Assembly: GCA_963775085.1 (NCBI GenBank)
Contig: CAVZHO010000006.1
Span: forward strand, 1 to 64,000
DNA length: 64,000 nt
Reading direction: 5' to 3'
DNA from: JAAFIP01 sp963775085
Lineage (GTDB): Bacteria > Pseudomonadota > Gammaproteobacteria > Burkholderiales > Burkholderiaceae_C
Shown here: positions 41,396-50,589 of the stretch, in pieces
Position numbering within the stretch: the first letter of the stretch is position 1
How the letters are laid out: the number at the start of each line of letters is the position of its first letter
Position numbers and translations under genes: made by a program
Notes under the pieces: model-generated
Seen by the model: only the letters and a program-made list of their open reading frames with translations
Databases searched by the model: none
Told to the model about the DNA's origin: nothing

Positions 41396-42265
41396 TCATT
41401 CACTTTCATGCACGCGCAAAAAACTCGCAAAACGCGGCTTGCCACTGGGCGTGAGGCTGCGGTAGGTGAAGGTGACGGTACTGCCGATGGCGGGCGGCTG
41501 CTGGCGTTGCGCGTCGGTCAGGCCAGTGCCCAACCTGAAGCGTTGGCCATTGGGGCTTTTGACTTCCAGTGCACCCAGCAAGCCTGCGTATTTGCCTTTG
41601 CCTGCAATGTGGGCAACGATGATGGCCTCCTGATCTTGCACAGGCTTGAGCTTGAGCAGTGTGTCGCTGCGCCCATGGGTCACCAAAGCACTGGCCAGAT
41701 GCAGCATGAGGCCTTCACCGCCCGCTTGGGTGATGGTGGTGAGCTGGGCCTGCAGGGCCGTCGCGTTGGCTACGCTGAACTGCGCAACCGCTTGCAGCGC
41801 GGGCCAGGCCGCCGATTGCGCGATGGTTTGCAACTGGGCGGCACGTTGCGCAAACGTGCCTGTACCCTGCGGCAACTCAAACAGCATGTATTTCACCTGT
41901 TGCCACTCGGCATCCACCGCCTGCACCTTGCGCACGATGCCCGAGAGCGCATCAAACTGGCCACGCCCCAGCCACAACTCGCCGTCGAGTGCCGTTGCGG
42001 GCAGCTTGGCGGTAAACCAGGCAGGCGCAGCGATGGCGCGGCCACTGCGAAAACGCAGGCTGCTGCCATCCCATACTGCGCGCACCCCGTCGAGTTTTTC
42101 GCTGACCAAATAGCCCGTGGGGTCCAACCCTGCCGGGGCATTGCGCGCCAGCGGCACGCTCACCGTGGTTTTGGCCAGCAGTTGCGGTGCATAGGCCATG
42201 CCTGCCAGCAAAGCCAGTAAACGGGCGGGAAACCAGCGGCGTTGTAGGTTCATGACCAGCATCAT
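41396..42265 (-). CDS. Periplasmic ATP-dependent DNA ligase (LigE type)
   Basis: Minimal ATP-dependent ligase with an export signal (MMLVMNLQRRWFPARLLALL... ending in LLA). The nucleotidyl lysine is in EKLDGVRAVWD (motif I, KxDGxR). Motif III-like LDGELWLGRGQF, motif IV-like GGEGLMLH and motif V-like LLKLKPVQDQEA follow, then an OB-fold ending in RFASFLRVHE. The length is 289. In Neisseria and related bacteria such exported ligases are linked to DNA uptake or extracellular DNA, which would fit the type IV pilus genes in this window. Confidence 0.88.
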   Translation of the reverse strand: MMLVMNLQRRWFPARLLALLAGMAYAPQLLAKTTVSVPLARNAPAGLDPTGYLVSEKLDGVRAVWDGSSLRFRSGRAIAAPAWFTAKLPATALDGELWLGRGQFDALSGIVRKVQAVDAEWQQVKYMLFELPQGTGTFAQRAAQLQTIAQSAAWPALQAVAQFSVANATALQAQLTTITQAGGEGLMLHLASALVTHGRSDTLLKLKPVQDQEAIIVAHIAGKGKYAGLLGALEVKSPNGQRFRLGTGLTDAQRQQPPAIGSTVTFTYRSLTPSGKPRFASFLRVHESE

Positions 42266-42289
42266 ATCGACTTGAGCGAAAATACCGCC

Positions 42290-43033
42290 ATGAAACCATT
42301 TTTTTGCATTGTTGCGTTAATCACCAGCGTGTGGGCGCATAGCGCTTTCGCCCAGCCCAATGTGTTGGGTTTGCCTGCCCTGCCGCAAACTCCGATTGAT
42401 CCGCCCCAGGCGTCCCAGCCTGCCGCCAGCGCCACCAGTGCGCCCAAGGGCACCAAGGCCGGGCGGCCCAAGGGGGGTGCCTCCAGCGCGGCATTGCCGA
42501 TCGCCCCGCTGGTCAACGATGCCGATGCCAAATCTGTGCTGAACGGCGGCGTCACCATGGCCACCAGTTACACCAGCACGCTGGCGACGCTACGCATCAC
42601 CACCAATACCCTGTACCAGGACGAACCCCAGCGCAAAGCGGCGCTCACTGCCGGCCGCCTGGTGCAGCGCGATCTGTACATGGCCTGCGGCAAGCAGTGC
42701 AGGCCTGTCAGTATGCCAGCGCCCAAGCTATTGCCCGATGGCAAGCTGCAGTTTGACTTGGTGGTGGACGGCTTTAACCGTGCCATCAATCAGGATGACA
42801 TGATGAACATGCTGTTGGGCAGACCCTTGGCCGTGGGCGCAGCCAGCCCGAACATCGCCGCCACGGCTGGTGCCAACAAGCCAGTGATAGCTGCCACCCC
42901 GGCCAAAGCGGCGACGCAGGTAGCTCCTCCCGTGGTACGCGATCCACCCGCGCTTGCCGCTTTGCCCGATGCCGTGCAAGTCACCCGCTCGATCACACCT
43001 GGCAGCCCCAGCCACACCGAGCCCGCGAAATAA
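42290..43033 (+). CDS. Hypothetical secreted protein
   Basis: A 247-residue protein with a clear signal peptide (MKPFFCIVALITSVWAHSAFA). Pro/Ala-rich linkers surround a compact central region (SVLNGGVTMATSYTSTLATL to LQFDLVVDGFNRAINQDD) containing one CGKQC motif that could form a disulfide. I recognise no family. The ATG at 42290 is chosen over a TTG at 42272 because it begins the signal peptide. It is divergent from the LigE gene. Confidence 0.7.
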   Translation: MKPFFCIVALITSVWAHSAFAQPNVLGLPALPQTPIDPPQASQPAASATSAPKGTKAGRPKGGASSAALPIAPLVNDADAKSVLNGGVTMATSYTSTLATLRITTNTLYQDEPQRKAALTAGRLVQRDLYMACGKQCRPVSMPAPKLLPDGKLQFDLVVDGFNRAINQDDMMNMLLGRPLAVGAASPNIAATAGANKPVIAATPAKAATQVAPPVVRDPPALAALPDAVQVTRSITPGSPSHTEPAK

Positions 43034-43037
43034 ACCC

Positions 43038-43778
43038 ATGCAATTAGCCGATATTTTATTCAGCCAGGGTTTTGGCACGCGGCGCATGTGCGGCGGATTG
43101 GTCGAGCAGGGTTTAGTCCGTATTTATGATGCAAATGGGCTGCTAGTCCCTGTCGCAGGGACGCAAGCAGCTACTGATTTGGTAGCGACTGGTTTGCGCT
43201 TTCAGGTGCAGGGCATCGACTGGCCTTACCACGATAAAGCCTATGTGCTGCTGCACAAATCGGCCGGTTACGAGTGTTCGCACAAGCCCGGTGCCTGGCC
43301 CAGCGTGTATACCCTGCTGCCCAGCCCGCTGCGCTTGCGCCCGAATAAAAACGCCATCCAGGGCGTACAGGCCGTGGGCCGGCTGGACCAGGACACCACG
43401 GGGCTGCTGCTGCTGTCCGACGACGGCCAGTTCATTCACCGCCTCAGCTCGCCCAAACACCATGTGCCCAAGCTGTACCAGGTCACTTGCAAACACCCGG
43501 TGGACGACCAACAGGTGGCCAAGCTGCTGGCCGGCGTGGTGCTGGACGACTCGCCCAAGCCCGTGCGCGCCGCCGCCTGCGTGCAAACCGGCGAACTGAC
43601 GCTGGACTTGACCTTGACCGAAGGCAAGTACCACCAGGTCAAGCGCATGCTGGCTGCCGTGAGTAATCGGGTCGAGGGCCTGCACCGCGCCAGCATGGGG
43701 AGCATTACCTTGGGCGACCTGCCGCCCGGCCAGTGGCGCTGGCTGACGGGGCAAGAGTTGGCCGATCTGACAGCGTAA
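43038..43778 (+). CDS. RsuA/RluB-family pseudouridine synthase with in-frame repeat
   Basis: rRNA pseudouridine synthase. The S4-like N-terminus reads MQLADILFSQGFGTRRMC. The catalytic Asp is in AVGRLDQDTTGLLLLSDDG, and the conserved C-terminal GKYHQVKRMLAAVSNRVEGLHR is present (about 196-218). Residues of about 32-50 (DANGLLVPVAGTQAATDL) are encoded by a copy of the dispersed hairpin repeat inserted between the S4 domain and the catalytic domain, where the chain should tolerate it. The length is 246. Confidence 0.9.
   Translation: MQLADILFSQGFGTRRMCGGLVEQGLVRIYDANGLLVPVAGTQAATDLVATGLRFQVQGIDWPYHDKAYVLLHKSAGYECSHKPGAWPSVYTLLPSPLRLRPNKNAIQGVQAVGRLDQDTTGLLLLSDDGQFIHRLSSPKHHVPKLYQVTCKHPVDDQQVAKLLAGVVLDDSPKPVRAAACVQTGELTLDLTLTEGKYHQVKRMLAAVSNRVEGLHRASMGSITLGDLPPGQWRWLTGQELADLTA
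43131..43187 (+). repeat. Dispersed hairpin repeat, copy G (inside CDS)
   Basis: Plus-orientation copy containing CTAGTCCCTGTCGCAGGGAC then GCAAGCAGCTACTGATTTGG. It is read in frame as VPVAGTQAAT within the pseudouridine synthase. The TAG it carries is out of frame. Confidence 0.85.
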
Positions 43779-43789
43779 GAATCTTACGC
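43773..43789. repeat. Perfect palindrome over the pseudouridine synthase stop codon
   Basis: GCGTAAGA-A-TCTTACGC: two perfect 8-base arms with one central base, containing the TAA stop. There is no T-run, so it is not a typical terminator. It may be a protein-binding site. Confidence 0.45.
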
Positions 43790-43820
43790 CTTTGCCAACT
43801 TAAAAATATTAAAGATAACG

Positions 43821-43872
43821 GGTGGTAGTCCTTATCAAGGGGACTTATTATGCTATTTATTATGTAGCAATA
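43821..43872 (+). repeat. Dispersed hairpin repeat, copy H
   Basis: Plus-orientation diverged copy: GGTGGTAGTCCTTATC, GGGGACTTATTATGCTATTT, ending TATGTAGCAA. Confidence 0.7.
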
Positions 43873-44117
43873 AATTATCAAAACGAGTTCAAAAGAAAGT
43901 ACCCATTGTTGTCAAGGCAACCTGCATTCACATGTCAACTGGAATGCAATTCCTGGGACTTGGAAATATAGGTGGCGCTTGTAACAGTTAACGCCATGCA
44001 ATGGCATTTCTAACTTGGCCAAGGTACTCATTGTGCTATTGCATTTTCTAAAGATGGTTTCTAATATTTACACAAATTACATGTTGAATTAATTTTCAAA
44101 AAAATATTTTTACATTT

Positions 44118-44132
44118 TTGCATCTGATGCAA
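44118..44132. promoter_or_regulatory. Palindrome TTGCATC-T-GATGCAA
   Basis: Perfect 7-base arms around one central T in AT-rich DNA, about 325 bp before the peroxidase start. A candidate operator. The binding protein is unknown. Confidence 0.35.
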
Positions 44133-44366
44133 TAGAGGTAAATAGCTCTTTGTTTCAATGAAAAGGAAGAAAAAAAGACATTTATTTGCGAGTTAAGTAC
44201 CTAATTTTTCCAATTGCCTACTAAATTTCGCTTCATTCAGCATTCATGTTCTTTTGCGAAAAATACTTCAACATACTGACAAGCTGTTACAAATAAGAAA
44301 TGAAAAGCCGCTAAAGGTTTTTACAGCCTGAATTTGTGACTATTGCTTAAGTGCCGGATGTTGATG

Positions 44367-44403
44367 GGTGGGCTGAGGTAAGCCGTACCTGTCACCGGTT
44401 TTT
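44367..44403 (+). terminator. Terminator-like hairpin in the peroxidase leader
   Basis: GGTG (44367-44370) pairs with CACC (44393-44396), and AGGTA (44376-44380) pairs with TACCT (44386-44390) around loop AGCCG. Then come GG and five T residues (44399-44403). It ends 54 bp before the start codon, so it could act as an attenuator. The internal mismatch between stems makes this tentative. Confidence 0.4.
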
Positions 44404-44457
44404 ATTGAAAATGCCAACCATTGACGGTGTGTTGGTTGAAAAAGTCAGGGAAACAGC

Positions 44458-47400
44458 ATGTCGACCAATTACAAACTCAAGCCATTTAGTTTTAACCTCA
44501 CCGATTTAAATTTCATCCGCGATCAAATCAACTTTCGGCCATTGTTCGATGAGGCAGGTAATGCCATCATCGCATGGGATGGCACGGGAGCAATCTATAA
44601 CTCCAACGATGTGACCAACCGTACCCGGTTATGGGATGGCATTCTTGATACAGGAACAGGCGGTACAGGCATTCATAACGCGGCTGAGGCGATTGCTGTC
44701 TATGGCACATCCTACGCTTCCGTTACTGCGGCCCAGGGCCTGCGCGATGTGACCGGGCAAAACAACAATCTGTTGTTGGTGAACAAATTCTGGGGCTCGG
44801 CAGATCAGCCCTTCTTGCAGACTGTGGCCCCCGACTTTGCCAACTACGTCCTGCCCAAGGCGGTGGGTGGCGCGGATGCGTTTTACGCCAACAACTTCAC
44901 CAGCATCACAGGCTCCACTGACTACACCAAGGACATCAGCCACCCCGGTAACACTCCCGCGACCGGCAACGTGGTCGACTACACCCCGCGCATGATCAGC
45001 CGCCTGATTACCACGGGTGGCGCCACGCCTCTGCAGGATGCCAACGGCCAGGTGGTGCACTGGAATGCCGCACTGTATGCCTCCACTGGCACCGCCGCCG
45101 TGGCTTACCAAGCCCTGGTGGACAGCGTGTCACTCGGCGGCGCAGGCCTGATCGAGGGAGCTGCCATCATGCAAACCCTGGGTATCACCGGCATGGGCGG
45201 TGCCCAGTTCGACCCACAAGACCCCACCAACGGCGAACAGTTTTTCGGTGCTATCAACCCCGGCGTGGCCCCTGGGAACAGCTTTTTGGCTTATTTTGGC
45301 CAGTTTTTTGACCACGGCCTGGACTTTTTGGACAAAGGCGGCCAGGGCACCAAGATCACCATCCCCCTGGCCACCTCTGACCCACTGTACCGCGCACCCG
45401 GCACCGACGGCCCGTTGGACCAAGGCAACACCAAGATCACCGTGGCCCGTGCCAACATCGTAGTGGACAGCTCAGGTGCCCCGGTATTTGATGCCAATGG
45501 CAACGTGCAGTGGATCAACCACACCTCGCCCTACATTGACCAAAGCCAAACCTATGGCTCCCATGCCGACGTTACCAGCCTGCTGCGCGAGTGGGTGTCT
45601 ACCGACGGTGGTGCCACGTTCCATGCGGGTGCGCATCTGCTGGATGGTGCCACCTCAGCGCAGTGGACCAATGCGTGGGGCGAGACCACCACCGCCACCT
45701 TACCTACGCTCAATGAACTGCGGGTTCACTTGCTGGCTACGGGCCGTGCCGATCTGACCTGGGATGACATGGGCAACTTCCGTGGCACCTCGGGTCAAGC
45801 GCTTTTGCTCGACTCCAACCCCAAGTTTGACGAAGCCCACCTCTTTGCCAGCAACGGTGCCAGCATCAACTCCAGCCAGGACAATGCGGTGGTTGATGCG
45901 ATCGCCTACCTGTCTGCCAACGCAGTGCGCCCAGGTGACTCCTTCGGAATGGTCGACGGCATGCTGACCTTGACTTTGGGCAGCCCGATGTCCATGGGCC
46001 CGCCGGGTTCGCCCAGCCTACCCATCGGCACCCTGCTCACAGACCGCGCCGCGCTGATTGCCTGGATCAATATGGGCACAATGGCCATTACAACGACCAA
46101 TCCCGCTGTACACGCTGCCGTCGAAACCATCCTCATGGCATCGGTGGGTGACCACTATATTGCCGGCGACGGCCGCGTGAACGAAAACGTGGGCCTCACC
46201 ACGATCCACCATGTATTTCATGAAGAGCACAACTACCAGGTGCGCAACCTCCAGGATGCCATCATCGAGCAGGATGCACGCGCCGTGGCCCTGGGCGACA
46301 ACAGCCACAGCATTGCCCACGACTGGCAGGTAGTCACCAGCACGCAAGATGCCGCTGGCAACTACTCCTACGGAGTCGGTGGTGCTATTGCATGGGACGA
46401 AGCCAAGCTTTTCGATGCCGCCAAACTCACTGTAGAGATGGAATACCAGCATGCTGCGGTAGACCAGTATGCCCGCACCATCACACCCGATATCCCGGAA
46501 TTTGTGGGCTACAACAGTGGCACCAATGCCACCGTGTCCATGGAGTATGCCCAAGGCGTGTTCCGCTTTGGCCACTCGACCATGCGCGAAACCATTGACT
46601 ATCTGGACCCGGCTGGCAGCATCACCAACAAAGTGATGAGCGTCGCACTGGAGCAGGCCTTTCTCAACCCCGCCATGTTTGCCGACAAAGGCGCCGCATC
46701 CATCGCGCTGGGCCTGACGCACCAGCAGATGAACGAGGTGGACGAGCTGCTAACCCCTGCCATGAACCAGGGCTTGCTGGGCCAACCGCTCGACCTGGCC
46801 GCCATCAATATTGCCCGTGGCCGCGATATTGGCCTGCCCACACTCAATGACTTCCGCGAAGCCGTGGGCCTGACCCGCTACACCAGCTGGTCCGACTTTG
46901 GTGCCAACATGGTGCACCCTGAGTCATTGGTTAACTTTATTGCCGCCTATTCGTTTGACGGCAATGTCGCCGCAGCGGCGGCCATTATTGGGCTGGAAGA
47001 CGGCTCGATTGCCGAGGGCGACACCGCAGCCATGGGCTACAGCGTTGATCAAGCCATCGCCTTCCTGAACGGCGACCTTTCTGTTGCAGGCGCAGACGGC
47101 TATAACCACATCGATACCTGGATTGGCGGCCTGGCCGAGGTGCACGTGATGGGCGGCCTGCTGGGCGAGACCTTTAACCTGGTTTTCGTAGATCAGATCA
47201 ACCGTCTGATGGACGGTGACCGCTTCTACTACCTGTACCGCCTGAACAACATGAATCTGGGCGACGAAATCGGCAACGCCCAGCTGAAAGATATTGTCGA
47301 GCGCAACACAGGGCTGGAACACTTGAACGGCAGCATCTTTGCCTACGCAGACCAGTATATTGATCTGTCTGCGAAAGTAGATACCGCCAACACCACCGAC

Positions 47401-50400
47401 ACCGGTAACTTTAAAGACGACCATAAGTACGGCCAGATTTTGGAGGATCGCGTGGGCGCATCTGCCTCAGCGATTGGTGTCTATTCGACCAGCGGCACCA
47501 ACACCTCCAGCAATGGTAGCGTTGTGACCATTGGCGGTGTGCAATACATCCGCGATATCCGCGCAGAAAACCTCAACCTGCCCAACGTGGGCGAAGGTGT
47601 GGGCCTGGACGGCGCACCGACCACGGGTGCAAACTCCAACGAAGTGCTGGTGGGCACAGACAACAAGGACCTGCTCTACATGATGGGCGGCGACGACACT
47701 GCTTATGGCGAGGGCGGCAATGACATCATCTATGGCGGCGCGGGCATTGACCGCCTCTACGGCGGCGACGGCGCAGACGAAATCCATGGCGGCGACAGCG
47801 GCGACCTGATCGATGGGGGCGCTGGTGACGACATCTTGTATGGCGAAACCAGTGGTTCGGCCGCTGCAGGTGTAGACCAGATCATCGGTAGCGATGGCAA
47901 CGACATCATCTACGGCGGTGTGGGCATCGACAAGCTGTCGGGCGGCCGGGGTGATGACGTCATCTTCGGCGGTGGCGACACCGATGCGTTTACCCATGGT
48001 GGCGACGGCAACGACTACATCGACGGTGAGAGCGACGGCGACATATTGTGGGGCGACGGCGGCGACGACTTGATCGTCGGTAATAACAACCAGGATATCG
48101 TGGCCGGTGGCGACGGCGACGATATTTTGCGCCCCGGCAATCCATCTTCCGCCCTGGGCGGCGGGCCAGACGAGGTACTGGGCGGCGACGGTGTATCAGA
48201 CGCTGGCAACGACGGCAAAGGTACGGGCTTTGACATAATTGACTTCAGCGACTACGTGGCTGCAACCGCAGGAGGCGTGAACGCAGATTTCTCGACCCAA
48301 CAAAACCCCCTGGTGGCTATCGACGGCAGCATCCCCTTCCCGGCCTGGGTAGGTATCGAGGGATTGATCGGTACCCGCAACAACGACACAGCTCTGGGCG
48401 ATGCCAATGCCAACTGGCTGATTGGCGGAAGCGGCAATGACAGCCTGACGGGTGGAGCGGGCAACGACGTGATCATTGGCGACGGCATTCGCCTGGACAG
48501 TTTGATTGGCACGTACAGTGGTGGTTATGCCAATACGTTTGATGAGGCGACCCACCGGGCCGTCGGCCTTATAGGAACAGCGGGTGGCGGTCACAATGGT
48601 TTGCTTGATTTAGTAGGGCCTGGCTTTGACAAGCACTTCACCGAAATGCTCCGATCAGAAATGTTCAGCAATCTAGAGCTTGGTGGCAGCACCTTGAGAA
48701 CGCTGACTGGCGGGGGCACTACCGGAGATGGCGGTATTGTCGGTTCAGACACAGCCGTATTTAGAGGCAACCGCCTGGATTACACGGTTGAAAAAATTGT
48801 CTACATTACGGCCAATCAAGGCTCTATCACAGCCTTCCGCATTGCAGATAACGTAGCAGGACGCGATGGTACCGATGTGGTGGTGGGCGTAGAGAACTTT
48901 AAATTTGCAGATGGCACCTTGAGTGAAGCGCAGCTACCCAATTTGCTCCCCGTCATTACGTCCAATGGTGGCGGCGCTACCGCAGCCATCCTGACTTCAG
49001 AAAACATCAGCGCGGTAACTACGGTAACAGCCGTTGACCCCAACAACACAGTTAGTGACCCGCTCAATCCGCAAATGCTAACGTACTCGATCAGTGGTGG
49101 CGCAGACGCTGCGGCATTCACGATCAATGCGGCCACAGGGGTGCTCAGTTTTAGCAACGCACCCAACTTTGAGGTCCCTACGGACGTAGGCGCGAATAAC
49201 GTGTATGACGTGGTGGTGCAGGTAAGCGACGGCCTTGCCATCGACAGCCAGGCGCTAGTCATCACCGTGCAAAACGTCAACGAAGCGGGCACCGGCTCTG
49301 TCAACATCAGCACATATTCGCCACGCCCCAGCAATAATGCCAACGCGGTCAGCTTAACTGCTACCAATACTTTGGCTGATCCAGACGTACCGTTGCTAAC
49401 TACTACCTACCAGTGGCAGCAGACCAATAACAACGGCGCAACCTGGACCAATATTGCCGGAGCCACTTCGGCCACTACGGCCAATAACCTGAGCAATACG
49501 ACGGTGCGCGTCGTGTCCAGCTACACCGACCCCTTTGGTACGACCACCGTGGTTTCTCCCGAGACGGCCATGATTGGAAATAACAATAACAATACCCTTG
49601 CCGGCACAACTGGGAATGACATCCAGCTAGGCCTGTCAGGTGATGACACCCTTAACGCATCGACGGGCAATGACACCATCGACGGCGGAGCAGGTGTGGA
49701 TACCTACAGCCTTGCACTGCAAACCGAAGCAGCCACGGTAAACCTTACCGCGGGGGTAGCCAGTAGCAGCGCAACGGGAAGCGACATGCTCATCAGCATC
49801 GAGAACGTGACGGGCGGTGTGGGTGACGACACCATGACCGATGGCGCAGGCAGCAACATCTTGAGTGGTGGCGTGTCGGTTTTAGGTTTTGGTGGTTTGG
49901 GCAACGATACCTTTATCATGACCGTAGACAATGCACGCGACGTCGTCGATGGCGGCTCGTTTGGTAACGACACCATCAATTACTCTGCTTTTACAGTCGA
50001 TTTGATCGTCGGTCTAGTTGGTGGCGCTCAGGCCACAGTAAGTGGCAGTGGCAGCGGTAATAACACCGACCGAATTCGGGGTATTGAGAACTTCATTGCC
50101 GGTTCGGGCAACGATACCATTGCTGGGGACAATTCGGTCAACCAACTCAGCGGCGGCGCGGGCAACGATGTCCTGGCTGGTGGACAAGGCGCCGATGTGC
50201 TGACGGGTGGACTGGGATTTGACAGTTTTCTCTACACCAATATCAACGAATCTGGCACTAGCGCAACGACCCGCGACATCGTTACTGATTTCGTCAGTGG
50301 ATCAGACCGTCTGGATTTCTCTTTTATAGATGCTAATACTGGCACGGCAGGCAACCAGGCGTTTACAGCCCTGGTTTTGGGAGTTACCTTTTCTGCTGCG

Positions 50401-50544
50401 GGACAGCTGCGCTACCACTATGAAACCGTGGGAGTGCAAGAGTACACTGTGGTTGAGGCCAATGTGAATGCCAACCTTGCGGCTGATTTTCAGGTGGCAT
50501 TGCTTGGGCACCACACATTTGTTGCAAGCGACATCATTCTTTAG
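44458..50544 (+). CDS. Giant animal-type heme peroxidase fused to RTX repeats, type I secreted
   Basis: A 2028-residue protein. The N-terminal half (about 20-960) is an animal-type heme peroxidase domain, with distal His286 in YFGQFFDHGLDF and proximal His706 in VFRFGHSTMRE. The two histidines are about 420 residues apart, longer than the roughly 240 of mammalian enzymes. Two blocks of calcium-binding nonapeptides follow (about 1060-1250, GGxGxDxxx repeats such as GGDGADEIHGG, and about 1309-1345). A cadherin-like module (about 1496-1615), an Ig-like module (to about 1700), two more RTX blocks (about 1707-1750 and 1900-1925) and a C-terminal type I secretion-like end (FVSGSDRLDFSFID... to SDIIL) complete it. 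There is no N-terminal signal peptide. No HlyB/HlyD/TolC genes are in the window. Probably an extracellular peroxidase that uses halide or H2O2, or defends against competitors. Confidence 0.92.
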   Translation: MSTNYKLKPFSFNLTDLNFIRDQINFRPLFDEAGNAIIAWDGTGAIYNSNDVTNRTRLWDGILDTGTGGTGIHNAAEAIAVYGTSYASVTAAQGLRDVTGQNNNLLLVNKFWGSADQPFLQTVAPDFANYVLPKAVGGADAFYANNFTSITGSTDYTKDISHPGNTPATGNVVDYTPRMISRLITTGGATPLQDANGQVVHWNAALYASTGTAAVAYQALVDSVSLGGAGLIEGAAIMQTLGITGMGGAQFDPQDPTNGEQFFGAINPGVAPGNSFLAYFGQFFDHGLDFLDKGGQGTKITIPLATSDPLYRAPGTDGPLDQGNTKITVARANIVVDSSGAPVFDANGNVQWINHTSPYIDQSQTYGSHADVTSLLREWVSTDGGATFHAGAHLLDGATSAQWTNAWGETTTATLPTLNELRVHLLATGRADLTWDDMGNFRGTSGQALLLDSNPKFDEAHLFASNGASINSSQDNAVVDAIAYLSANAVRPGDSFGMVDGMLTLTLGSPMSMGPPGSPSLPIGTLLTDRAALIAWINMGTMAITTTNPAVHAAVETILMASVGDHYIAGDGRVNENVGLTTIHHVFHEEHNYQVRNLQDAIIEQDARAVALGDNSHSIAHDWQVVTSTQDAAGNYSYGVGGAIAWDEAKLFDAAKLTVEMEYQHAAVDQYARTITPDIPEFVGYNSGTNATVSMEYAQGVFRFGHSTMRETIDYLDPAGSITNKVMSVALEQAFLNPAMFADKGAASIALGLTHQQMNEVDELLTPAMNQGLLGQPLDLAAINIARGRDIGLPTLNDFREAVGLTRYTSWSDFGANMVHPESLVNFIAAYSFDGNVAAAAAIIGLEDGSIAEGDTAAMGYSVDQAIAFLNGDLSVAGADGYNHIDTWIGGLAEVHVMGGLLGETFNLVFVDQINRLMDGDRFYYLYRLNNMNLGDEIGNAQLKDIVERNTGLEHLNGSIFAYADQYIDLSAKVDTANTTDTGNFKDDHKYGQILEDRVGASASAIGVYSTSGTNTSSNGSVVTIGGVQYIRDIRAENLNLPNVGEGVGLDGAPTTGANSNEVLVGTDNKDLLYMMGGDDTAYGEGGNDIIYGGAGIDRLYGGDGADEIHGGDSGDLIDGGAGDDILYGETSGSAAAGVDQIIGSDGNDIIYGGVGIDKLSGGRGDDVIFGGGDTDAFTHGGDGNDYIDGESDGDILWGDGGDDLIVGNNNQDIVAGGDGDDILRPGNPSSALGGGPDEVLGGDGVSDAGNDGKGTGFDIIDFSDYVAATAGGVNADFSTQQNPLVAIDGSIPFPAWVGIEGLIGTRNNDTALGDANANWLIGGSGNDSLTGGAGNDVIIGDGIRLDSLIGTYSGGYANTFDEATHRAVGLIGTAGGGHNGLLDLVGPGFDKHFTEMLRSEMFSNLELGGSTLRTLTGGGTTGDGGIVGSDTAVFRGNRLDYTVEKIVYITANQGSITAFRIADNVAGRDGTDVVVGVENFKFADGTLSEAQLPNLLPVITSNGGGATAAILTSENISAVTTVTAVDPNNTVSDPLNPQMLTYSISGGADAAAFTINAATGVLSFSNAPNFEVPTDVGANNVYDVVVQVSDGLAIDSQALVITVQNVNEAGTGSVNISTYSPRPSNNANAVSLTATNTLADPDVPLLTTTYQWQQTNNNGATWTNIAGATSATTANNLSNTTVRVVSSYTDPFGTTTVVSPETAMIGNNNNNTLAGTTGNDIQLGLSGDDTLNASTGNDTIDGGAGVDTYSLALQTEAATVNLTAGVASSSATGSDMLISIENVTGGVGDDTMTDGAGSNILSGGVSVLGFGGLGNDTFIMTVDNARDVVDGGSFGNDTINYSAFTVDLIVGLVGGAQATVSGSGSGNNTDRIRGIENFIAGSGNDTIAGDNSVNQLSGGAGNDVLAGGQGADVLTGGLGFDSFLYTNINESGTSATTRDIVTDFVSGSDRLDFSFIDANTGTAGNQAFTALVLGVTFSAAGQLRYHYETVGVQEYTVVEANVNANLAADFQVALLGHHTFVASDIIL

Positions 50545-50589
50545 TCCATTTTTGTCAGTGATGCGCGCGACTCAGTAAGAAATACTTCC

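Larger units (their letters stand above)
43779..44457. promoter_or_regulatory. Long AT-rich leader before the peroxidase gene
   Basis: These 679 bp without a gene are much more AT-rich than the surroundings, especially 44030-44330. They hold one hairpin repeat (43821-43872), a 15-bp palindrome (44118-44132) and a terminator-like hairpin (44367-44403). I found no open frame with a protein signature. The length and composition suggest regulated or H-NS-type silenced expression of the large downstream gene, which is inference. Confidence 0.6.

Noticed and set aside
42440..42500. Possible third copy of the GC-rich coding repeat in the hypothetical secreted protein (RPKGGASSAAL)
   Set aside because: Only the short CCCAAGGGGGG core and a few residues agree; the rest does not align, so chance in GC-rich DNA is enough.
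47680..48500. Tandem DNA repeats as a possible array element
   Set aside because: They are the codons of RTX calcium-binding nonapeptides in the peroxidase and need no further explanation.
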